64,000 bases of DNA from Branchiostoma floridae (taxonomy: Eukaryota; Chordata; Leptocardii; Amphioxiformes; Branchiostomatidae), in assembly GCF_000003815.2 (NCBI RefSeq), contig NC_049980.1, forward strand, positions 5,503,346-5,567,345, written 5' to 3'. The position numbers were made by a program, and so were the translations under genes. Positions 58,256-64,000 of this stretch are shown one piece after another (position 1 is the first letter of the stretch; each line of letters opens with the position of its first letter). The notes below the pieces were generated by a model. That model saw only the letters and a list, made by a program, of their open reading frames with translations. It was not told the origin of the DNA and did not search any database.

Positions 58256-59265
58256 TTCAAATAAAAAGAAGAAAAACAGTTTTTAGGTTGGTTTAGTAAG
58301 ACAGTACTATTTTTGAATGACGAAGACAATAGTAGACAATAGAAGTCAAATTAACACATTTTATCAAGTAGGGCATGGGTGCATGAAGGTGTCAAAAGGA
58401 CAGAGGTCAGAAGAACCCAAGATTAAAGATACCAACAATGTTCTGTGTGTACGGACAATTTTCTTCCCCAAACACAAGCAATGTGACAATGAAGGAAACT
58501 AGATACGCTAAAAAGTATATTCAAGTCACTCCTTTGTGGTGACTTCGTTAATGTTTAAGACATTTCGTTTTCTAGCCCTAGGTGTTTTTCTTCACATTTT
58601 CACGCACTACCAGTCATCAAAAACTGAGTCACCCTGTACTACATGTAATGTCCAAAAGGCCAACACCCCGAGCAAGAAAAAGGCGCAAGCACCGTGCACC
58701 GCGATATCTTACATATACAATCGAATCACAATTCACATTTCAAGAATTTGTGCCTACAACTGCAAGCCTGAGAACTGTATTTATTTCAGCGAGCGGTTAT
58801 TTAACCTATCATTAAAGTCAGACACGCAGGAACTTAACCCACCAGACCGGTTTTGACACGCTACAGTTTGTTGTCATTCGTTACATTTTCACTTCACTTT
58901 CTTTTCTTTTCTTTAACCAGAACATTACAACTCAGTTCATTAACCTGTTTTCATGTAAGTCTGGGGAACAATTACATAACATTTAACAACATCAAACGCA
59001 TCACAACATTATAACAACTTCAAAACATAGAAAACAATCGCACAGTACACAAAAGCAAGAGGAGTTTACAGTGGTGTAGTTGTAGATATATTGTGCTTAG
59101 ATAACCAAAACTGTAACGTGCTTCTTTGGCTAAGAAGTAGCCTATTCCATGATATGTTGAGGTTACTCTGGACATTTGAATTAAACAGCTGGAATGCAGG
59201 GTTAAAGCTAAAAGCGTAGATTACACCTTTTTTCGTTGTGCAAGTTTTGCGTCTTGAGGTCACTC
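58256..59265. other. Non-coding, no gene supported
   Basis: The 106-codon ORF at 58536-58856 is hydrophobic at its start and Cys-containing but has no family motif and no splice context that supports it. The sequence could hold the 5'-UTR exon of the transporter, which was not identified. Confidence 0.4.
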
Positions 59266-59269
59266 GGGT

Positions 59270-59410
59270 GTAAATTAGTACCAAGCTTCGGTTAGGGCCT
59301 CGGGTGGGACGTCCAATGGAGGTCCAGTGTTTTAGGAGAGCCACACCTCAATCACCGAAAGAACCCATTACACTTAAGAGTAGAAGTCTTTCCCGGTGTG
59401 AGTGGATCAA
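59270..59410 (+). mobile_element. SINE fragment, plus orientation
   Basis: Reads gggacgtccaatggaggtcc, aggagagccacacc and aaagaaccca, matching in order the tail half of the SINE at 15541-16043 in the opposite orientation. Confidence 0.65.
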
Positions 59411-60785
59411 ACCTTACAGTCTGGTCTCTTGGTTGACACCTTGGTCACCTGTTACTACGTCAATCCTTCCACAAATGTGGTAAAACTAACATTGAATAAA
59501 CGAGATCAAGTGACAAAAAATTGAATGCCCATGATACTAGTACTTACTTATTAGTAGCAAAAAGGAACTCTTATTTTGATAATACATCTTGATGCATGTT
59601 AGCTATATCTATATATTAGGTGGTCTTCTTTGAATAGAAAGACAACTTTATACTTACAGTAAGCAAGACTTTGTCCACTTTCGCTGGCATAGACGGGTTT
59701 AAATATAGAATTCTTAACTTATCCGTACCCCACAAACACCCCCACCCATCCACGACATTCGAGGTAAAAACCTAGTCAGCGACAAAAATCCTCAACGAAA
59801 CTTGTTACAATAGAAGGATAACTTGAAACTTACAACAGGCGAGTCTTCTGTCCTTTTGACGGCCTGTGCGGAGTTTAGAAATACTTTCAGTTGGAACAGT
59901 CATGCCTTCTACATCCGGGGACCTGAAACCCCTTGGCTGGATGAACCGGTTTTACACAACAACTTTATATCGTATTTCCTCTGTGTTGATCATGTTGATA
60001 ATGTGATTTCGTAGTCGTAAATAATTATGTCTTTTTCAAAAGTCCCTACTTTCTTCAAGGAAACCTCCTTCAATCTTAAGTTTTTGTGCTTACTCATGCT
60101 TTTGAGTGTGTTAAGTGGTGGTGCTAAATTATACGCTTGTAAGCTTCAGTGCATCATCACACTGCCAGTAATACGTTTTCGGGTCAAACTTTGCCTATGC
60201 TAATTGCCCATAGATTGAAGAGCAAAATATGGTGGAGAACCGTTCTTTATTATTCTTTGGACAGTAACATTTAAAAGCCTTTTTTCTTCTTTTTCTTTTT
60301 CTTTTCAAATACACCAAATGAGTCGTCCTGGTTAAAGAAAAATGAAACTAAATGATCACACAATTAATGAAAAAGTAACAAATACACGAGAGCCAAACGT
60401 CCATCAGTAATTAGTCTTACTTATATGTAGTAAGCCTAAAACATGAACGACTGGAGTGGTGTACGTACATGCGTTATTCACAATAAAAATCGTTGTTTGT
60501 GTAACCTAACGTTTATCATTAATGTTTCTATCACAACTTTATAGAGTCCATTCCAAGTCACCGTGCGGATGTTTGTTGCCATTGTTTAGAATTGATTTTA
60601 AAGTTTTGTAATTGTATGTCTAGGACATTTGATACTGCAGAAATATGTTAACACTGTTTCAACTTTATAAATATTTCTCCGGTCCTGTAAAACTTTGGAA
60701 ATATTCATGATGTGGAATTGGATACTTCTAAAGGTTTCTAAATAATTATAACAGCATTCTACCATTATTTACCATTTTCTACCAT
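59411..60785. other. Non-coding, no gene seen
   Basis: AT-rich intergenic DNA with pyrimidine tracts near 60285. No exon was supported. Confidence 0.4.
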
Positions 60786-61495
60786 TTTTTTGCCTTGCCG
60801 CGCACGGCGCGGCAAGGCCTTGAGCTGGATTTCTTCCATGGTTCAATGAATCAATGGACGGACCTGTTAACCCAGCCCTTCCAAAGCCCCTTCCAAAGGC
60901 CCTTCTTTCCTTGCCGAGTTTCATGGCTTAGTTAGACAATGGTACATTCCAGGTGAGTATTTAAACTCTCTTCTAGACGCATGTTACTGTATGTGGTCCA
61001 GCGTAATAAATCTACGCTTTTACTCACCATGTTTATATAAAGATATATCACAAATTGCATCAGAAGGAACTTATTTTGTAATAAAAAATAATGCATATTC
61101 ATTGTGGGTCAAAAATTTTTACAAAATCTGCTTAATGTGCCAATAATTCATCTGACATAAATTATGATAATGAGGTAAATTTCCAATATCCCCCTAGTAC
61201 ACTCGGGGATTTTTGCTGCATTTCCTACTGAAGTTGCTAGGTGTCGCTCTTAGCCATGTAAGTACATTTAGTCCTTCTAAAGACATTTGTGACTATGAAT
61301 GCCCTTGATAGAGCTTGTATTGTGTGAAAAGAAGATTTGGGACTGGATTAGCACCTGGAGAAGTCACCAATTAAGCTTTCCGTATGTAGGAACTTGGGTG
61401 GGAGGGGGGCGACATGTGGAACTCCGGATTTTTTAAGCGTAGAATCTAGTCTAACTTACCAAAATAACATAAAATATGCGGCAAGGCACAGCTTT
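60786..61495. repeat. Region bracketed by tgccttgccgcg palindrome motifs
   Basis: A perfect hairpin (gccttgccgcg, 5 nt loop, cgcggcaaggc) lies at 60792-60818 after a T run. Its right arm recurs as gcggcaaggcacagc at 61479, followed by T7. These may be the ends of a small element; no coding sequence is inside. Confidence 0.45.
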
Positions 61496-61624
61496 TTTTA
61501 AAAGAATTTCTTGTTTGTAAATGGGTCAGTGGGCCGGGAAGATAGCAATTCACACATCCTTGCAAAATATGGTTGGGTGCCATGCAACAATGGCCCACCA
61601 CAAAGGGGGTCTGCATGGGGGGGT

Positions 61625-61745
61625 CCTGACAACGCTTTACGCTAAATTCGGGACGGTCGACAACGCTTTACGTTAAATTCACGAAGGCCGGCAACGTTTT
61701 ACGCTAAATTCAGAAAGGCTGGCAACGGTTTACGCTATTTAAAGA
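61625..61745 (+). repeat. Tandem 31 bp array, four units
   Basis: The anchor caacg(c/t)tttacg(c/t)taaatt starts at 61630, 61661, 61692 and 61723, an exact 31 bp period. The rest of each unit is variable (ggacggtcga, gaaggccggc, aaaggctggc). It begins just after gggggtctgcatgggg. Related to the array at 63.6 kb. Confidence 0.85.
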
Positions 61746-62730
61746 TGTTGCCCAATTTTCCTGTCAAGCGTAAAGATGAACTACATACTAGAGTCGGCCT
61801 GAATGTTCTGTCTTGCTGTTTCTGTTATTGACTCAAATACAAATCAACGACTAGATACATGTAGGTGTTGTTATGAACACACGTAAGCCTACACAGGCTT
61901 TGACTCATTCTCTGCATTCTCAGGCATTCGGATTATAGGGATTGGGAGTGACCAAGTTAAGCCGGACAAGAAAATCCGGATACATAAAGAACAAGTTACC
62001 GAATTGGTGTTCCCGATTTAAACGTTCTGTAGAGTACGAAACTACTACAATGCAAACAAATAGTGAAGATAAAGGTTTGACTGCAGTTTTACCTTTCAAT
62101 GCCGAGAACAGCCCGTGTAGATTTAGATGGTCTGGTATGTAGGAAGTAGGACCCGGAGCTGCCTTTATGCCTAAAAACTGGTTAAACCGGTGATGATGAA
62201 TCACGAATGAACAGACCGAGTCACGAATGAACAGCCTGAATGGAGATAATAGCCTTTTGCATATGTAACTAAGGTAGTCTGTTCGTAATTAGATGGAAAT
62301 TTTCAACAACTTAAACTTTTAAACGTATCTGGATAGTACTCGTGGTGAACGTTTTCATGTCACACAGTGACGTTACACAGACCACCAGAAAGTTAAACCC
62401 AGAATGATAGGCATGTTTTGATTTATGATATTGAGAAAACTGTGGCTGCAAGTGACCATTCGATGCACAGTAACAGTTCAGTGTTTTGTGCAAGTGAATT
62501 GCCGGTATTTGGTCACGGGGGGCATGACAATTAGGGGCAATTTTGGAAGAATGTTTATATACTGACAGCTTTTGATAAACCAACTCTAACCAACCATACA
62601 GCTAGCTACATTTATGCAATTACCAAGAAGCGAGAGGAAGTCGAATGTCATAGAATAGATTAGACGCACATCTGCATATATAGATGTGTATGATTGTTTC
62701 CATTGTTACATATATGTGATTCTTACCGTG
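61746..62730. other. Non-coding between the two short arrays
   Basis: No gene supported. A short direct repeat cacgaatgaacag occurs near 62202 and 62222. Confidence 0.4.
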
Positions 62731-62734
62731 TGAC

Positions 62735-63190
62735 CTGTACTTAGCCCAGTGGGGCAAAAATGTGCAATAAAGGTCTTCATTCGTTTATATAATGGCTGTA
62801 ACCAAGAGACCCATTCAAGTAACAGCCACCTGGCGAGAAGAACAACTACAATTCTCAGGACCTAAGTACTTCATGCCCACAATAGAACAAATAGCCAGCT
62901 ATAGCTGTCAGTATACGCATAGAAAAAGCTCGTGCAGCCCTCCGAACTCTAGATGTAACCTGGGAGCACTGTCCGTGTTGTGTGTACGTGGTAACCTATG
63001 ACTATGAGTCAGGGACTCTACACGCCAGTGACAGCCGCAGAATCCAGGTCCTGGAGATGAAGTGCTACAGAAAGATACTGCGAACTGACCATCGCATTTA
63101 TAAAAGACTCTGTTAGAAGGGCTGGGAGTGGATAGAACACTACTTAACATAATAAAAAGGCGAATACTCTAGAAACAATTCTTTGTCCAT
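62735..63190 (+). mobile_element. LINE 3'-tail-like piece and ORF2 C-terminal scrap
   Basis: At 62738-62790 the sequence cttagcccagtggggc and caataaaggtcttcattcg matches the tail at 16.7 kb. At 62997-63116 the plus strand encodes YDYESGTLHASDSRRIQVLE followed by MKCYRKILR, a motif set typical of the region after reverse transcriptase in LINE ORF2 proteins (YG.E.W.l....rri...e.rCyR.il). It stops at 63114-63116. It is a dead fragment. Confidence 0.65.
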
Positions 63191-63250
63191 GTCACAAAAA
63201 ATATTAGTGGTTTAACTTGTATAGACCCCTAGATAATAGTTCATACCTGA

Positions 63251-63322
63251 TTACACCATCCCCATGGTGATGAGTTTGACACTGAGCATCAGCCCGAAGA
63301 TGATCCCCACCACACACACTAC
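63251..63322 (-). CDS. Possible terminal exon with one membrane segment
   Basis: On the minus strand, after atgtag, 23 codons read VVCVVGIIFGLMLSVKLITMGMV and then TAA. The length and hydrophobicity fit a C-terminal transmembrane helix. The polypyrimidine tract is poor and no partner exon was found upstream within the window, so this is only a candidate. Confidence 0.2.
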   Translation of the reverse strand, partial: VVCVVGIIFGLMLSVKLITMGMV

Positions 63323-63559
63323 CTACATGTTCAGATTCATCTCTGTCACGACGACTGGAGTACAAATAGATTAGTTCGGAAGTATACGTACGCCTCCTGC
63401 AACAGGGATAGAACTCTGCCAACTACATCAAACCAAACGAATTCTGTTGTAAGAAAATGTCGGGCCAAATGTCGAACATATTTTGGCTTGTCGATGACCG
63501 AATGTGAAAGGATTTGCAAGAGAGGTCCGGCAAAATTTTGAAATTTCCCGTGTTTTGAG

Positions 63560-63800
63560 GGGCTAAATTTACTGGTAAACTACCCTTCGACTTATGAAAT
63601 TTGGGATAGCAGGCTACGATTTACGGGTAATTTTTAGGCTAGATTACGCTTTACGTGAAATTTTTAGGCTAGATTACGCTTTACGTGAAATACACTGGCT
63701 ACGCTTTACGGTAGATTTTCCATCCTCACTACGAATTACGTGAAATAAAATAGCTTCCCTACGAATTACGGGAAATTAAAAGGCCTGCCTACGCCTTACG
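63560..63800 (+). repeat. Tandem ~30 bp array, seven to eight units
   Basis: The anchor (c/t)tacg..ttacg starts at 63614, 63644, 63674, 63699, 63729, 63759 and 63789: spacing 30, 30, 25, 30, 30 and 30 bp. A weaker unit lies at 63580. Consensus is tacgctttacgtgaaatttt. It ends next to gcatgcagaccctcc, the complement of the motif that starts the 61.6 kb array. Confidence 0.85.
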
Positions 63801-64000
63801 GAAAAGAGCATGCAGACCCTCCACAAAGGATCCACCAGTGCCCAGTAGCGAAATCTAAACATATACAGAGGCAACAATAGGGCTTACTTTTATGGGGGCT
63901 TTAAACTAATTTTACCATTTGGCAAAGTTTACAAATATTTGTAAATGTGACAGAATCACACAAAGGTTTCACAATTATTGTAAGTAAAGATATTTTTGTA

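Noticed and set aside
58536-58856. 106-codon plus-strand ORF with a hydrophobic start (possible small secreted protein)
   Set aside because: The first residues could mimic a signal peptide, but no conserved pattern, splice context or promoter feature supports it, and the surroundings are repeat-like.
61625-63800. CRISPR-like short regular repeats
   Set aside because: Monomers are contiguous and degenerate with no unique spacers between identical repeats, and the genome is eukaryotic.

Overview
This is a eukaryotic nuclear window, most likely from a cephalochordate (amphioxus, Branchiostoma). That assignment is inference. It rests on genes split by GT-AG introns, a sacsin-type gene with one giant exon, a mosaic lectin/complement-type gene built from phase-1 exons, heavy repeat content (LINE, tRNA-derived SINE, TIR elements, MITEs, long GT/CA microsatellites), and fixed-size assembly gaps (three of 100 N and one of 500 N). 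No rRNA gene, CRISPR array, prokaryotic operon or free-standing tRNA gene was seen.

Layout. 1-3.2 kb: 5' two thirds of a non-LTR retrotransposon on the minus strand (ORF1 with SGNH-esterase-like and double CCHC regions; ORF2 with AP-endonuclease and reverse transcriptase, frameshifted once and cut by the window edge). 4.5-5.3 kb: a tandem array of about 250 bp with a small palindromic MITE inside. 5.9-8.3 kb: a minus-strand fragment that looks like the last membrane segment of a rhodopsin-type GPCR, split by a 2.16 kb TIR element. 11.8-19.3 kb: a minus-strand gene whose twelve recognisable exons encode, in order, a linker, vWA, EGF, five CCP/sushi, two TSP1 and a C-type lectin domain. 19.3-39 kb: repeat-dominated sequence with MITEs, SINE pieces, degenerate tandem arrays, microsatellites and three gaps. 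39.0-54.4 kb: a plus-strand sacsin-like gene in five visible exons, the last 11.5 kb long, with three sacsin/Hsp90-like ATPase modules, a DnaJ domain and a C-terminal HEPN domain. 54.6-55.9 kb: a dead Tc1/mariner copy with arms of about 210 bp. 56.1-57.2 kb: a minus-strand SLC35G/EamA-type transporter that breaks beside a gap. 57.4-64 kb: repeats, a LINE C-terminal scrap, and two arrays of related 30-31 bp monomers.

How the genes fit together. The three main genes look unrelated in function: a likely secreted or matrix/immune recognition protein, a giant cytosolic co-chaperone, and a multi-pass membrane transporter. Nothing suggests co-regulation. The strongest candidates for something undescribed are the domain order of the mosaic gene, whose internal exons are all symmetric phase 1 and were partly duplicated recently, and the paired 30/31 bp monomer arrays near 61.6 and 63.7 kb. 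Splice sites were called by eye from GT/AG context, frame and homology. 5' ends and promoters of all genes are unresolved.
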